Shown one piece after another: positions 27,019 to 36,616 of a DNA stretch of 64,000 nt. A model generated the notes under the pieces. It had not been told where the DNA came from. It did not search any database and saw only the letters and a list, made by a program, of their open reading frames with translations. Origin of the DNA: Nitrososphaera sp. (GTDB lineage: Archaea; Thermoproteota; Nitrososphaeria; Nitrososphaerales; Nitrososphaeraceae); assembly GCA_039938515.1 (NCBI GenBank), contig JBDUUL010000024.1, positions 186,001 to 250,000 on the forward strand, written 5' to 3'. Positions within the stretch are counted from its first letter, which is position 1. Each line of letters opens with the position of its first letter. Both the position numbers and the translations under genes were made by a program.

Positions 27019-28953
27019 GTGCCAGTAAATTCTTCTATGATCTTTTCATATGTGTCGCTAGCTGCGGTTGCTATTACAATCTCGCTTGTAATGGTCTCGG
27101 GTCATCAGCTGGTCGGCGCGACGGATACGGATGCCAGCAGCAGAATGGTTAACCTGACAATTTCAAGCACAAGTATTAACAGGACGCAGGTAATGCTTCC
27201 ACCTCAAATTGTCGCCTATACTCAGATTCACATAAGCAACACGCTGAGTGTTGCAGTTCCGGGTCCCTTTGAGCAATTGGTGCATGTAGACAGCTCCAAG
27301 TTATTTCCAAACGAGGCACCCAACCTGCAGAACATCGAGTTCTTTGACGTACACGGAAACGTGATTCCAAGCTGGATGGAGTCAGGAAATAGCTATGCCT
27401 CAAAGGACACCGTCTACTGGCTAAAGCTTGCAAACGGAATAGCTCCAAGCTCGACCGTAGCAGTATACATGGGGTTTGCGCCGACAAACGTCAACTTGCT
27501 CAACAACCTCACGACTGGCGAGGCGCCGCAACTGTCGCAGGTGTACGGTCAGTACGACAACGGGAAGAACATCTTTAGGTACTATCAGCGATTCGGAGGG
27601 CTTGGATCACTGCCGTCCGGCTGGAGCGCAATCGACTCCACGGGGAATGTTTCAAGCTCATCCGCTTGCCAGCCTGCATTCAGCCCCGACCACGCCTCGA
27701 TTAGCTCCAACTCCAGTCTTTCCTGCGGCATATACGCGGACTCGGATGTACTGCGCACAAGCGACTACCCGCTTGTAGTTGACATGTTTGGGTCATTGTA
27801 TTCAATCGGGCAGGGAAATTATTCCCAGATGGGATACTACACTGACGCCCCCGCGATTTCAAGCGAGCTTGCAGGCCGGGGTGCGACTGCTTCTTATGCG
27901 CTCAAGGTCCCGGGATATATTCCGGGTTCCGGCTCGCCGACTGGCATCCGCCTGGTGAATAACGGACCAGAGTACCAGACAGACTATGTTGATTCGAATT
28001 CGAACAAGGTATATTCCATCTACGTTTCAAACTTTCACTCAGCCACGCTGATGACTGGCTATATTTCCCAGTACACATCTGACAAGCTTGGTCAGGGCAG
28101 CTTTGCCGAACTTGCGATCACCACCCACGGCTCGGGGTCGCAGCAGTTCCCGGCCAGGATTTACTGGCTCGATTCCCGAGCCTATCCTCCACAGGGCGCT
28201 ATGCCGATGGTGTCTCTGGGCGCAACTTACTACAAGAGCACCACTGCACTACAGTGCGTTCCTTCAAAAATAATCCTGGGCTCCTCTGTCAGGTGCACGG
28301 CCACAGTTTCAGGTTATTCGCCCAACCAGGCAAACCCTCTTTCAACCCAAGTGTATCCAAACGGGACGATAACATGGTCCGGCGACGAGCAGCGCGCCTT
28401 CTCGCCCTCGTTTGTGTGCAAGCTTGCAAACGGAACCTGCTCGGTGGTTTTCGCTCCGACCAATGTTCTAGCAACCTCTGTAGTAGCAGCCTACAGTGGT
28501 GACGTGTTCAACGACAGGGGTAGCACAGTCTATTCGCTTGGAATTGACAGGGCTCATACCGTCATGTCGGCATTCTGCCTCCCATCGCCGGTGCCTGCAA
28601 ACTCGACTACAACGTGCAATGCCGTTATCCGCGGCATTGCACCTAGCGGGCCGGTTATCTTCACCACGTCCAGCCCCACAGGATCGTTTACTCCGTTAGG
28701 CGGGCAATGCGTGATATCAGTCTGGGGCTGCTCGATTGGATACAGCGACACGACAGGCGGGCCTGCAAACATCACTGCATCCTACACGGGCGATGTGAGC
28801 AACATGCCGGCTTCAGCAGGAACTACGCTTACCATAACCGGCTCGACCAACGTCCCAGAGTTTCCATTCAGCACCCTGTCACTTGTAGCTGCAATCTCCT
28901 CGATGGTGGCGATCCTAGCCGTCGTGAGGGCAAGGCGTCCTGAAGAGAATTAG
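27019..28953 (+). CDS. Secreted DUF2341/Ig-like protein with PEF-type C-terminal sorting signal
   Basis: 644 residues from GTG 27019. N-terminal signal (FSYVSLAAVAITISLVMVSG), a DUF2341-like region at about 70-160 (NVIPSWMESGNSYASKDTVY, VAVYMGFAPTNVN), two Ig-like repeats at about 415-600 (LQCVPSKIILGSSVRCTATV and SAFCLPSPVPANSTTTCNAV, each with cysteine pairs), and a C-terminal tripartite signal: VPEFPFSTLS, a hydrophobic helix and RARRPEEN. This matches the PEF-CTERM type of archaeosortase substrates anchored at the cell surface. Possible surface or adhesion protein. Confidence 0.85.
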   Translation: MPVNSSMIFSYVSLAAVAITISLVMVSGHQLVGATDTDASSRMVNLTISSTSINRTQVMLPPQIVAYTQIHISNTLSVAVPGPFEQLVHVDSSKLFPNEAPNLQNIEFFDVHGNVIPSWMESGNSYASKDTVYWLKLANGIAPSSTVAVYMGFAPTNVNLLNNLTTGEAPQLSQVYGQYDNGKNIFRYYQRFGGLGSLPSGWSAIDSTGNVSSSSACQPAFSPDHASISSNSSLSCGIYADSDVLRTSDYPLVVDMFGSLYSIGQGNYSQMGYYTDAPAISSELAGRGATASYALKVPGYIPGSGSPTGIRLVNNGPEYQTDYVDSNSNKVYSIYVSNFHSATLMTGYISQYTSDKLGQGSFAELAITTHGSGSQQFPARIYWLDSRAYPPQGAMPMVSLGATYYKSTTALQCVPSKIILGSSVRCTATVSGYSPNQANPLSTQVYPNGTITWSGDEQRAFSPSFVCKLANGTCSVVFAPTNVLATSVVAAYSGDVFNDRGSTVYSLGIDRAHTVMSAFCLPSPVPANSTTTCNAVIRGIAPSGPVIFTTSSPTGSFTPLGGQCVISVWGCSIGYSDTTGGPANITASYTGDVSNMPASAGTTLTITGSTNVPEFPFSTLSLVAAISSMVAILAVVRARRPEEN

Positions 28954-28964
28954 CTTGAAAAAGG

Positions 28965-29198
28965 CTAGAACTGATGCGACTCGAACATCATGGGGTTCGT
29001 CTCGGTTGCAAGATGGTCCGCTTCGGCGTGAGTCCTTGCCGCCTTTGAAATTAGCTTTGCAACATAGCCGTCAATCCCGAGAGTTGCAGCCAGCTCGGAA
29101 GGCGAGATTTTTGCCAGCGCATGCAAGGTAAATCCGTGTCTGATTAGGGCGTCCTTGATGCCGTTTGCCAGATCCAGTGTATGTATACTTGCACGCAT
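28965..29198 (-). CDS. Helix-hairpin-helix small protein
   Basis: 77 residues. The stretch IKDALIRHGFTLHALAKISP, SELAATLGIDGYVAKLISKA is a helix-hairpin-helix like the N-terminal domain of RadA and the C-terminal domain of RNA polymerase alpha or NusA, which bind DNA without sequence specificity or mediate contacts. It ends 11 bp from the stop of the secreted protein on the other strand. Stand-alone HhH proteins of this size are common in archaea; partner unknown. Confidence 0.7.
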   Translation of the reverse strand: MRASIHTLDLANGIKDALIRHGFTLHALAKISPSELAATLGIDGYVAKLISKAARTHAEADHLATETNPMMFESHQF

Positions 29199-29419
29199 GT
29201 CAAGTATCGCTTTACAGGACTTGCATTAAAGCAGATGTGCGGATATTTCGAGAGGTTTGTACCAGAAGTTAAGACGCGGAATGGTCTTTTGCAGGCTGCG
29301 GATTATTTTGATTATATAATTATCGTCTATATTGTTCGCATAGAAGATTATTGACCCACACTTGAACATTTAAGAACACCTTTAGGGCAGTTTTCAACAA
29401 ACAACGTGAGAACGCTGCA

Positions 29420-30013
29420 TTGATGGGACAGCTTGCCAAGAACATCTTGGGTGGGACTACGATAATCGAAGAAGATGTTCGGTCTGTCAGCAGCATATTT
29501 TCTAAACAAATCGCAAGCCTGGCGCTTTCAAGCGGAAAAAAGGTGGCATACCTGACGACTGGTTTGAAGCAGGACATTGTCGACTCGGCCAAGGTCTTCA
29601 GGTTTGAGCTTGATGGATGCGTCGAGGAGCTGCGCACAGAAATGTTCAGCCTATCATCACACCAGAACCTGAGGGAGGCAGACCTGATAATCATTGACTC
29701 GTTCTCTGTGTACATCTTTAGCAAGACCGAGGCAGAAATAGTGGAGCTTATCACAGAAATCTGCAGGGCCTCAAAGGAGGGCAAGAGCTTTGTGCTCACA
29801 TATGAGGCGAGGATGCTCCCGAGCACCATCGACGCCTACATCAAGTCGGTGGTTGACACGATTATTACCATCAAGGCTGACTTTGTCGGCAGCAAGATAA
29901 ACAGGCTGATTTTTGTGCAAAAGATCCGTGGGGGCAAGCCGTATGACAAGCTGGTCAAGTTCACCGTCGAGAACGACGGCATCCAGATTGACACGAGAGA
30001 ACTTATCGGCTAG
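29420..30013 (+). CDS. RecA-fold (KaiC/ArlH-like) protein lacking Walker A
   Basis: 197 residues from TTG 29420 or ATG 29423. The chain follows the RecA/KaiC order: LGGTTIIEEDVRSVSSIFSK where a P-loop should be, SGKKVAYLTTG, then LREADLIIIDSFSVYIF as a clear Walker B strand and FVLTYEARMLPSTIDAYIKS further on, ending KLVKFTVENDGIQIDTRELI, very like ArlH (FlaH). No GxxxxGK[ST] is present, so ATP hydrolysis is unlikely though a nucleotide fold is kept. It converges with 30010-30498, the stop codons overlapping by 4 bp. No archaellum genes are in the window. Confidence 0.75.
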   Translation: MMGQLAKNILGGTTIIEEDVRSVSSIFSKQIASLALSSGKKVAYLTTGLKQDIVDSAKVFRFELDGCVEELRTEMFSLSSHQNLREADLIIIDSFSVYIFSKTEAEIVELITEICRASKEGKSFVLTYEARMLPSTIDAYIKSVVDTIITIKADFVGSKINRLIFVQKIRGGKPYDKLVKFTVENDGIQIDTRELIG

Positions 30014-30498
30014 CCCTTGAGGTTGTCGAGCACGTGCTCCAGCTCAGGGTCGCTGGTCAGTTTTTCCATAAAACCCTTTACTATCTGCCGGGTTGTCCGC
30101 TGTGCGGCGCCTTCGCCCCTGTGCTGGACATTTACTACGTACTCGTAGACAAAAGGGCTGATGTAAATTGAGCAGACGTCGGCGACCCAGGAGAGCAGGC
30201 TTGTGGTTGTCTGGTCTTCAAGTATAGCCTGTCTCTTTTCCTCAAACATCCTGCCGATTATCCTTACGTTGTAGAGGTGTAGCTTTTTGCCTGTGTTCTT
30301 GTCTATTCCTGTGAAAAGGATCGACTCCCGCTCGTCGTAAACAAGACCGAAGGAGGCGCTTGAGGGGATCTTGACGTGCCGTGACTTTTGAGAATACGCA
30401 AACACTTCGTCCATGAGGGCCTTGAGGAGTGCGTAGAACCTCTTCGTGCCCTCCTCCTTTTCCTGAGCGCTTGGCCTTTTGCCTAGGAGCCCGACCAC
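30010..30498 (-). CDS. Conserved hypothetical protein next to the ArlH-like gene
   Basis: 162 residues, soluble, family not recognised. N-terminal helix (RFYALLKALMDEVFAYSQKS), a central beta region (FGLVYDERESILFTGIDKNT, KLHLYNVRIIGRMFEEKRQA) and a C-terminal helix (RQIVKGFMEKLTSDPELEHV). No cysteines in ribbon spacing and no membrane segment. The 4-bp stop overlap with the RecA-fold gene means the pair is tightly packed but convergent, so antisense effects between the two messages are possible. Confidence 0.7.
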   Translation of the reverse strand: MVGLLGKRPSAQEKEEGTKRFYALLKALMDEVFAYSQKSRHVKIPSSASFGLVYDERESILFTGIDKNTGKKLHLYNVRIIGRMFEEKRQAILEDQTTTSLLSWVADVCSIYISPFVYEYVVNVQHRGEGAAQRTTRQIVKGFMEKLTSDPELEHVLDNLKG

Positions 30499-30729
30499 GG
30501 TCTATGACAAGGGGCAGATGGTGAAATGCCGATAAAAACATGGCGCCCGCGGCGGAGGCGCTGGCCTTGAGAGCATGGATACAAAACTGTAATATATGCG
30601 ACTTTGGGTGAAAAAGGAGTTAGAAGTTTTCCGAACCAATCGTGGCAGTAGTCCATTTCAATGATTTTACCAGACTATTTGAGAAAGTTGACTATTGGTT
30701 CTAAGTATCGTCCTCAAACTATCTCAACA

Positions 30730-30951
30730 ATGACAGCAATCATGTCACTCCACCAGGAATCCGCAACATCACGTGGCAACTTTACGACCGGTCAGAGCTG
30801 GGGAGCATTGAGGAAGGCTTGGAAGGGTTACAGGATCGCCAAGGTTAACGGCGACAATGGTAAGATGAAGGAATATGCCCTCAAGATCCGCAAGCTTCAA
30901 GGCGAACTGGGAATAAGCGTTGCATCATTTCCGCACCTAGGCCTAAACTAA
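30730..30951 (+). CDS. Small basic conserved protein
   Basis: 73 residues from ATG 30730 (MTAIMSLHQESATSRGNFTT); an ATG at 30661 in frame would add 23 residues. Central region GQSWGALRKAWKGYRIAKVN, GDNGKMKEYALKIRKLQGEL is strongly basic and helical, suggesting nucleic acid or ribosome contact, ending in SVASFPHLGLN. I have no family for it. It lies alone between convergent thioredoxin and the divergent gene at 30498. Confidence 0.65.
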   Translation: MTAIMSLHQESATSRGNFTTGQSWGALRKAWKGYRIAKVNGDNGKMKEYALKIRKLQGELGISVASFPHLGLN

Positions 30952-30971
30952 GTGCGGAAAGCCCACCTTTT

Positions 30972-31445
30972 TCAACTATAAAACGACGCCTGTGCGCCGC
31001 CAAGCTGCTGTTTGAGCTTGTTCTCTATTTGCCCCTTTGGCAATGCACCTATCATTACATCTACTGCCTTGCCATTCTTGAAGATAATCATTGTCGGGAT
31101 GCTCTGAACGCCAAAGCTACCTGAGACAAGCGGGTTCTCGTCGACGTTTAGTTTTCCAAATACGACCCTTCCTTCATATTCGTGCGCTAGCTGCTCGATT
31201 ATGGGTCCGACCATCCTGCAAGGGCCGCACCAGGGCGCCCAGAAATCCACAAGCAATACAGGGTATTTTGCCAGCTCGGTTGCAAAGTTATGGTCCGTGA
31301 GCACGACCGGGCCGGTCGGCGCAGATGCCCTAGCAGCTGCTTGGCGCTGAAGTTCTGCCAGCTTCCTGCGGTTTATTGCTTCTATTTCCGCGTCTACGTC
31401 TCCTGAAACGGGCGGTTCCATAAGGCGAGGAACTATCGTCAGCAT
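30972..31445 (-). CDS. trxA: Thioredoxin with N-terminal extension
   Basis: 157 residues; thioredoxin domain from about residue 45 with active site WCGPC (72-76), the cis-Pro in GVQSIPTMIIFKNGK, and the usual length of about 105 residues. The first 44 residues (MEPPVSGDVDAEIEAINRRK, LAELQRQAAARA) are a charged helix not found in minimal thioredoxins; an ATG at about 31421 would trim it slightly. It shares its start region with the divergent cupredoxin gene. Acts as a cytoplasmic disulfide reductase. Confidence 0.92.
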   Translation of the reverse strand: MLTIVPRLMEPPVSGDVDAEIEAINRRKLAELQRQAAARASAPTGPVVLTDHNFATELAKYPVLLVDFWAPWCGPCRMVGPIIEQLAHEYEGRVVFGKLNVDENPLVSGSFGVQSIPTMIIFKNGKAVDVMIGALPKGQIENKLKQQLGGAQASFYS

Positions 31446-31515
31446 GTTCTATAATCGTTTTGAGGTATCGTGCGAAGCATTAAAAAGTCCCAGACCGACC
31501 AGCCTATGTGTTAGT

Positions 31516-31992
31516 ATGGCGAACAACGCCGCTGGCATCGCATTGACGGCCTTTATTGTTGCTGTTGCGGTAAGTTTCGGCTATTACCAGTTCCTGTATC
31601 TTCCTGAGGCAAACGCAAAGCCTGTTCTCCCAAGAGCCATAACAGATCCGACTGATACCACCAAGGTCACGATTGTCCCCGGCGCATCCGTCCAGTCAAA
31701 CACACGCAATTTCGAACCCAAGGACGCCAGGGGCGCTATTGGCCTAGCAAACAGGGTGACCTGGACAAACACCGACAACGTTCCTCATACAGTCACGTCA
31801 GACGACCACTACAAGGATGCATACAGTGGCTCGTTTAACAGCCTTGACCAGCAGGACAACGTCCCGGGCGGATACCTTTTGCCTGGCAAGTCGTTTACCT
31901 TCGTCTTTACCAAGGTAGGTACCTACTCTTACCACTGTGAGCCCCATCCGTGGATGCAGGCAAAGGTCGATATCATAGAGAACTTTGCATAG
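31516..31992 (+). CDS. Membrane-anchored plastocyanin-like cupredoxin
   Basis: 158 residues from ATG 31516 (MANNAAGIALTAFIVAVAVS); the frame is open further up to 31444. One N-terminal membrane anchor or signal, then a blue-copper domain: RVTWTNTDNVPHTVTSD gives the first His, TYSYHCEPHPWMQAKV gives Cys, His and Met ligands. Such type 1 copper proteins are abundant in ammonia-oxidising archaea and are thought to carry electrons outside the membrane. It is divergent from thioredoxin and precedes grpE by about 50 bp. Confidence 0.88.
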   Translation: MANNAAGIALTAFIVAVAVSFGYYQFLYLPEANAKPVLPRAITDPTDTTKVTIVPGASVQSNTRNFEPKDARGAIGLANRVTWTNTDNVPHTVTSDDHYKDAYSGSFNSLDQQDNVPGGYLLPGKSFTFVFTKVGTYSYHCEPHPWMQAKVDIIENFA

Positions 31993-32042
31993 GCTGGAAG
32001 GAAATTTTTTTATTATCTTTGCACGAGCGAGAACTGACGGGC

Positions 32043-32624
32043 TTGGAAGAGAACGACGAAGTTGAGATAGTAGAAGGGCCTGAGGAAGAGCGTGAAACAA
32101 TTGCCGTCGAGGCAAAGGACGAGGAAGAGGCAGAGGCCTTGAAGTCCGAGCTTCGGACCGTCAGGGAGGAGCTAAAGAAATCAAAAGAGCTGGCCGACTC
32201 GAACCTCAGCAAGGTGAAGTACCTCATGGCCGATTTTGACAACTATAGGAAGCAGATGGACAGGCACCTTGCCTCAAAAGTCGAGTCTAACAAGGCAGAA
32301 CTCCTCCTAAAGTTCGTCAACATACGGGATGATTACATCAGGGCGCTTGGCGTGGCAAAGCAAAAGAAGGTTGACTTGGTGGTTGTTGAGGGGCTGGAGG
32401 GAATACTGAAGAACATTGACTCGCTCCTGGCGTCTGAGGGCGTCGTCGAGATAGAGGCCGCAGGCACGCCTTTTGACCCGAACGTCCACGACGCCATTGC
32501 TTTTTCCCATAGGGCAGACGTACCGGAAAACACTGTCACCTCCGAAATCAGGAAGGGGTACATGCACAAGGACAAGGTGCTGCGCCCAAGCATGGTCGAA
32601 ATTTCACGCAGGCCTTCCCACTAG
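32043..32624 (+). CDS. grpE: GrpE nucleotide exchange factor
   Basis: 193 residues if TTG 32043 (MEENDEVEIVEGPEEE) is the start; a tttttttatt TATA stretch lies about 30 nt upstream, favouring a leaderless TTG. Acidic N-terminus, long coiled coil (LKSELRTVREELKKSKELAD), then the beta domain: LMADFDNYRKQMDR and GTPFDPNVHDAIAFSHRADV, ending GYMHKDKVLRPSMVEIS, all typical. GrpE releases ADP from DnaK. It heads the chaperone block grpE-dnaK-dnaJ-hsp20, which Thaumarchaeota obtained from bacteria. Confidence 0.92.
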   Translation: MEENDEVEIVEGPEEERETIAVEAKDEEEAEALKSELRTVREELKKSKELADSNLSKVKYLMADFDNYRKQMDRHLASKVESNKAELLLKFVNIRDDYIRALGVAKQKKVDLVVVEGLEGILKNIDSLLASEGVVEIEAAGTPFDPNVHDAIAFSHRADVPENTVTSEIRKGYMHKDKVLRPSMVEISRRPSH

Positions 32625-32768
32625 GTATGGACGAAAGCCAGCAGGACGACAGCCGTTTTGTGGAAATAGTGTTGCCTCGTTCAGCTATTATGCAACAACC
32701 CGAAAGATAATTAAAAATAACCATATTGCGACTAGAAGGACGGACTTTAAAACTAGGAGCACAAGAAA

Positions 32769-34640
32769 ATGGGCAAAATAATAGGTATAGACCTTGGAAC
32801 TAGCAACTCTGCGGCCGCTTCCATGATTGGGGGCAAGCCGTCAATTATCCAGGCCGCCGAAGGGACCTCAGTGGGGGGCAAGGCGTTCCCATCCGTTGTG
32901 GCATTTACCAAAGACGGTCAGCTTATCGTCGGCGAGCCTGCACGGCGCCAGATGATTTCAAACCCCGAAGGAACCGTAATTGCGGCAAAGCGCAAGATGG
33001 GGACGGACTTTAAGTTCAAGGTGTACGGCAAAGAGTACACCCCCCAGCAAATCTCTTCCTTTATACTCCAAAAGATAAAGCGCGACGCCGAGGCATTCCT
33101 TGGCGAGACCGTTGACAGGGCGGTTATCACCGTCCCCGCGTACTTTAACGACAACCAGAGGCAGGCGACAAAGGACGCAGGCGACATCGCGGGGTTAAAG
33201 GTCATTAGAATAATCAACGAGCCGACTGCCGCATCGCTTGCTTATGGGCTTGACAAGGCAAACAAGGACCTGAAGATAATGGTTTTCGACCTTGGCGGCG
33301 GGACGCTTGACGTTACCATCATGGAAATGGGCGGGGGCGTGTTTCAAGTAAAGAGCACTTCCGGCGACACCCAGCTTGGAGGAACAGATATGGACAACGC
33401 CCTGGTAGAGTTTGTCGTCCAAGAGTTCCGGAAGCAGTCGGGCATCGACGTCAGAACCGACAAGGCCGCAATGATGAGAATCCGCGAGGCCGCCGAAAAG
33501 GCCAAGATAGAGCTTTCAAACGTCGTCACTACTGAAATCAACCTGCCGTTTCTTGCATACGACCAGAGCGCGGGTCCCAAGAACCTTGTGCTTCCGCTGA
33601 CGCGTGCAAAGCTAGAAGAGCTTTTGAGGCCGATAATTGAGCGCTGCAGGCAGCCCATGATGCAGGCCCTGCAGGACGCCAAGCTCACTGCCGCAGAAGT
33701 TGACAAGATAATCCTAATCGGCGGCCCGACGAGGATGCCCATGGTAAGGCAGTTTGTCGCCTCGGTCACAAACAAGGAGCCGGAGCGCGGCATTGACCCG
33801 ATGGAGGCTGTGGCGATGGGCGCGGCTATTCAGGGCGCGATTATCTCGGGAGACGTTTCAACTGACATACTCCTCGTGGACGTAACGCCGCTGACGCTTG
33901 GGGTGGAGGTTCTTGGCGGGCTAAAGGAGCCGCTCATAGAACGCAACACCACGATTCCCACAAAGAAGAGTAAGGTCTTTACAACTGCCGCAGATTACCA
34001 GACGGCCGTCACGATTCATGTCGTGCAGGGCGAGCGTCCAATGGCGTCCGACTGTGTGTCACTTGGTATGTTCAACCTCTCGGGCATTCCCCCGGCGCCA
34101 AGAGGCGTTCCTCAGATCGAGGTGACTTTTGACATCGACGCCAATGGGATACTCAACGTGGCGGCAAAGGACCTTGCAACCCAGAAGGAAGCCAAGATAA
34201 CTATCACCGCGAACAACAAGCTTTCAAAGGATGAAATCGACAAGCTAAAGCGCGAGTCCGAGCAGTTTGCAGATGCGGACAGAAAGAAGAAGGAGGACGC
34301 AGAGCTCAAGAACGAGGCGGACAACCTTGTCTATGCGGCCGAAAAACTGGTCAAGCAGGATCTCAAGGACAAGGTCAAGCCGGAGCAGGCTGAGAGGATA
34401 AACAAGCTGTCACAGGAGATAAAAGACGCCCTTGCGGCAAACAACTCAGAGACTGTCAGGGCGAAGATTCAGGAGCTCAAGACAGCGCTAGGTGAAGTTA
34501 GCGCCGAGGCTTACAGGAATGCGGGAGCAGATCAGAGTCAGCAGCCAGGTTATGGCCAGACTGGACCGGAAGCAGGCCAGTCCTCAGCAAGCTACAGCGA
34601 GCCTGGCGCGGCAAGCGCCGGGCCAAACCCGTCGCCATAG
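32769..34640 (+). CDS. dnaK: Hsp70 chaperone DnaK
   Basis: 623 residues. Begins [20 protein letters not shown] (phosphate 1), later [17 protein letters not shown] (phosphate 2), [16 protein letters not shown] (adenosine), the linker [15 protein letters not shown] and a substrate domain with [20 protein letters not shown]. Lid helices end in a Gln/Gly/Ser-rich tail. Its own TATA-like ctttaaaa sits about 25 nt before the ATG, with 144 bp to grpE, so it can be transcribed separately. Full length for archaeal or bacterial DnaK. Confidence 0.98.
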   Translation: MGKIIGIDLGTSNSAAASMIGGKPSIIQAAEGTSVGGKAFPSVVAFTKDGQLIVGEPARRQMISNPEGTVIAAKRKMGTDFKFKVYGKEYTPQQISSFILQKIKRDAEAFLGETVDRAVITVPAYFNDNQRQATKDAGDIAGLKVIRIINEPTAASLAYGLDKANKDLKIMVFDLGGGTLDVTIMEMGGGVFQVKSTSGDTQLGGTDMDNALVEFVVQEFRKQSGIDVRTDKAAMMRIREAAEKAKIELSNVVTTEINLPFLAYDQSAGPKNLVLPLTRAKLEELLRPIIERCRQPMMQALQDAKLTAAEVDKIILIGGPTRMPMVRQFVASVTNKEPERGIDPMEAVAMGAAIQGAIISGDVSTDILLVDVTPLTLGVEVLGGLKEPLIERNTTIPTKKSKVFTTAADYQTAVTIHVVQGERPMASDCVSLGMFNLSGIPPAPRGVPQIEVTFDIDANGILNVAAKDLATQKEAKITITANNKLSKDEIDKLKRESEQFADADRKKKEDAELKNEADNLVYAAEKLVKQDLKDKVKPEQAERINKLSQEIKDALAANNSETVRAKIQELKTALGEVSAEAYRNAGADQSQQPGYGQTGPEAGQSSASYSEPGAASAGPNPSP

Positions 34641-34732
34641 CAGTCAGATGAGGCGAGCAGTGGCCGGGTCGCCTATACAGATATACTTCAGGCTTCCCCT
34701 TCTGATCGCTCGGGCTGCTAGGTGGAACATAA

Positions 34733-35842
34733 ATGAGCAACAATAAACGCGACTATTACGAGGTTCTCGGCCTTCAAAAGAGCGCAAGCAAGGACGACAT
34801 AAAGAACGCCTATCGCAAGCTCGCGCTGCAGTTCCATCCCGACAGGAACAAGGCTTCCGGGGCGGAAGAAAAATTCAAAGAGATTTCAGAGGCGTACGCC
34901 GTCTTGTCGGACGACGAGAAGCGCAAGCGCTATGACACGTACGGCCAGGTGGGAAGCGAGGAAGTGTTCCGCGGCTCCGAGTCCAACTTTGACGAGGTGT
35001 TCCGCGATATGGGCTTTGGCGGGTTTCGCGATATTTTCGATCAAATGTTTCGGGGGGGTGGGGGTTTTGGAGAAAACCTTTTTGGATTTGGAGGGGGCCA
35101 GCAGCGCAAGGGCAGGGACATTGTACTTGATGTAGACATGTCGCTGGAAGACGTGCTCCGGGGCCGCAAGCACGAGGCAGAGGTCCCGCGCCTTGAGAAA
35201 TGCGGGACATGTGCAGGGTCTGGAGCGGCGCCCGGCTCAAAACCCCGGAAATGCAGCGTCTGTGACGGGCAGGGGCAGACGAGGAGGGTTTACAGCCAGA
35301 ACCGCTACTCGACGTTTGTGACGCTTGAGCCCTGCAGGACATGCAGGGGCCAAGGGCAGATAATTGACCGGCCATGCGAGGCATGCCGCGGATCCGGCAG
35401 GGCACGCAAGCTTCGCAAGATAAAGCTCGATATCCCGGCGGGAGTCGAGGACGGCATGGCGCTTCAGGTTCGCGGCGAGGGCGAGGTTTCAGAATCCGGG
35501 ATTCCCGGCGACCTTGTGGTCAGGATTCACGTCAAGCCAAACCCGGTGTTTGAGAGAATAGAGGACGGCCACCTGCTCTACAACCTTGAAGTGAAATTTA
35601 CGGACGTTGCGCTTGGAAGCGAGCTCAAGGTTCCCACACTTGACGGCCACGGCGAAAAGGTAAAGCTATCACCAGGCACTCAGCCAAATACCATAGTCAG
35701 GCTCAAGGGCAAGGGGCTGCCGAGGTACGGCAGCTTTGGCAGGGGCGACCAGCTTGTTCGCGTCAATGTTAAGGTTCCAACAAAACTCAGCGACAGGCAA
35801 AAGTCGCTCCTAAAGGAGCTTGACAGGGAGCTCGAAGTTTAA
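34733..35842 (+). CDS. dnaJ: Hsp40 co-chaperone DnaJ
   Basis: 369 residues. J domain at 1-70 with the HPD tripeptide ([11 protein letters not shown]), a Gly/Phe region (about 105-125), a Cys-rich zinc domain with [24 protein letters not shown] and CEACRGSG, then the C-terminal substrate domains ([20 protein letters not shown]). All four zinc repeats are present, so this is a type I DnaJ. It follows dnaK by 92 bp. Confidence 0.97.
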   Translation: MSNNKRDYYEVLGLQKSASKDDIKNAYRKLALQFHPDRNKASGAEEKFKEISEAYAVLSDDEKRKRYDTYGQVGSEEVFRGSESNFDEVFRDMGFGGFRDIFDQMFRGGGGFGENLFGFGGGQQRKGRDIVLDVDMSLEDVLRGRKHEAEVPRLEKCGTCAGSGAAPGSKPRKCSVCDGQGQTRRVYSQNRYSTFVTLEPCRTCRGQGQIIDRPCEACRGSGRARKLRKIKLDIPAGVEDGMALQVRGEGEVSESGIPGDLVVRIHVKPNPVFERIEDGHLLYNLEVKFTDVALGSELKVPTLDGHGEKVKLSPGTQPNTIVRLKGKGLPRYGSFGRGDQLVRVNVKVPTKLSDRQKSLLKELDRELEV

Positions 35843-35866
35843 ATATAATCTCGGCTGATAAACCAT

Positions 35867-36454
35867 ATGTCCTCACCGTTCGACGAGTTTTTCGGAAGAA
35901 GAAGGAGACGCGACTCCTGGTTTCCAGACATTGACGAGATGATGAGAGAGTTTGACCGCAACTTCCAGAACATGTTCAAGAACTTCGAGCAGCAGATCCC
36001 AAAGAATCTCGTCAAGGAGCGCAAGCTGGACGACGGGTCGGTAGTTAGGGAGACTGGCCCCATAGTGTGGGGATACTCGGTGAAGATAGGACCAGACGGC
36101 AAGCCTGTTGTCCGCAAATTCGGCAACATTGACGCTTTTCCAAACATGCTTGGCGGAGGAGTCGCTGTAAAGGAGGAACGCGAGCCTCTCATTGACGTGA
36201 TAAAGGGAAATGACGACCTGAGGGTGGTCGCAGAAGTGCCGGGGGTAAGCAAGGACGACCTCCGCGTCAGCGCGACGGAGAGCAACGTCACAATCGAGTC
36301 GGTTACCGGCGAGCCGCGCTATCACAAGCGCGTCGAACTGCCGGAGCAGGTGGACCCAAAGACTGCCAAGTCCAGCTACCGTAACGGGATACTCGAAGTA
36401 TCGTTCAAGCTGAAATCAACCGGTTCCGGCGGAATTCCGATAAACATAGAGTGA
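35867..36454 (+). CDS. hsp20: Small heat-shock protein Hsp20/alpha-crystallin
   Basis: 195 residues. The N-terminal arm is long (FFGRRRRRDSWFPDIDEMMR); the alpha-crystallin domain runs from about 100 to the end: EPLIDVIKGNDDLRVVAEVP, GVSKDDLRVSATESNVTIES and NGILEVSFKL, with an I-P-I-N-I motif at the C-terminus for oligomer assembly. It begins 24 bp after dnaJ and may share its message. ATP-independent holdase. Confidence 0.93.
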   Translation: MSSPFDEFFGRRRRRDSWFPDIDEMMREFDRNFQNMFKNFEQQIPKNLVKERKLDDGSVVRETGPIVWGYSVKIGPDGKPVVRKFGNIDAFPNMLGGGVAVKEEREPLIDVIKGNDDLRVVAEVPGVSKDDLRVSATESNVTIESVTGEPRYHKRVELPEQVDPKTAKSSYRNGILEVSFKLKSTGSGGIPINIE

Positions 36455-36547
36455 GTGCCCGTCCAAGCAAGAATATATTATTATTCCAGTCGACCGGATA
36501 GCAGCTGAATTCCTGCGGGGGTTGCCAAGCCCGGTCAACGGCGTGAG

Positions 36548-36568
36548 ATCAGATTATTCTGACACGAT
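36548..36568 (+). other. tRNA intron 1, 21 nt, at non-canonical position 30/31
   Basis: A perfect bulge-helix-bulge: helix CGTG (36542-36545) with CACG (36563-36566), bulges AGA (36546-36548) and ATG (36567-36569), inner hairpin TCAGA/TCTGA with loop TTAT. Cutting after the second base of each bulge removes 36548-36568 and joins positions 30 and 31 inside the anticodon stem, restoring G31-C39. Non-canonical positions need a broad-specificity splicing endonuclease. Confidence 0.88.
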
Positions 36569-36575
36569 GCTCAGA

Positions 36576-36592
36576 CGTCAACGGACTGGGTC
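36576..36592 (+). other. tRNA intron 2, 17 nt, at canonical position 37/38
   Basis: Bulge-helix-bulge with helix CTCA (36570-36573) and TGGG (36587-36590, one G-U pair), bulges GAC (36574-36576) and TCA (36591-36593), inner hairpin GTC/GAC with loop AACG. Excision joins A37 to A38. The outer helix is the anticodon stem, which is complete only once intron 1 is gone, so intron 1 probably leaves first. Confidence 0.85.
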
Positions 36593-36616
36593 ACCTCATC
36601 CCTTAGGGGTTCGTGG

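Noticed and set aside
36548-36554. First reading of the tRNA anticodon loop as ATCAGAT directly after the D arm
   Set aside because: It puts the wrong base at 31 and leaves no partner for C39. The two-intron reading gives five stem pairs, a proper loop and two good bulge-helix-bulge motifs.
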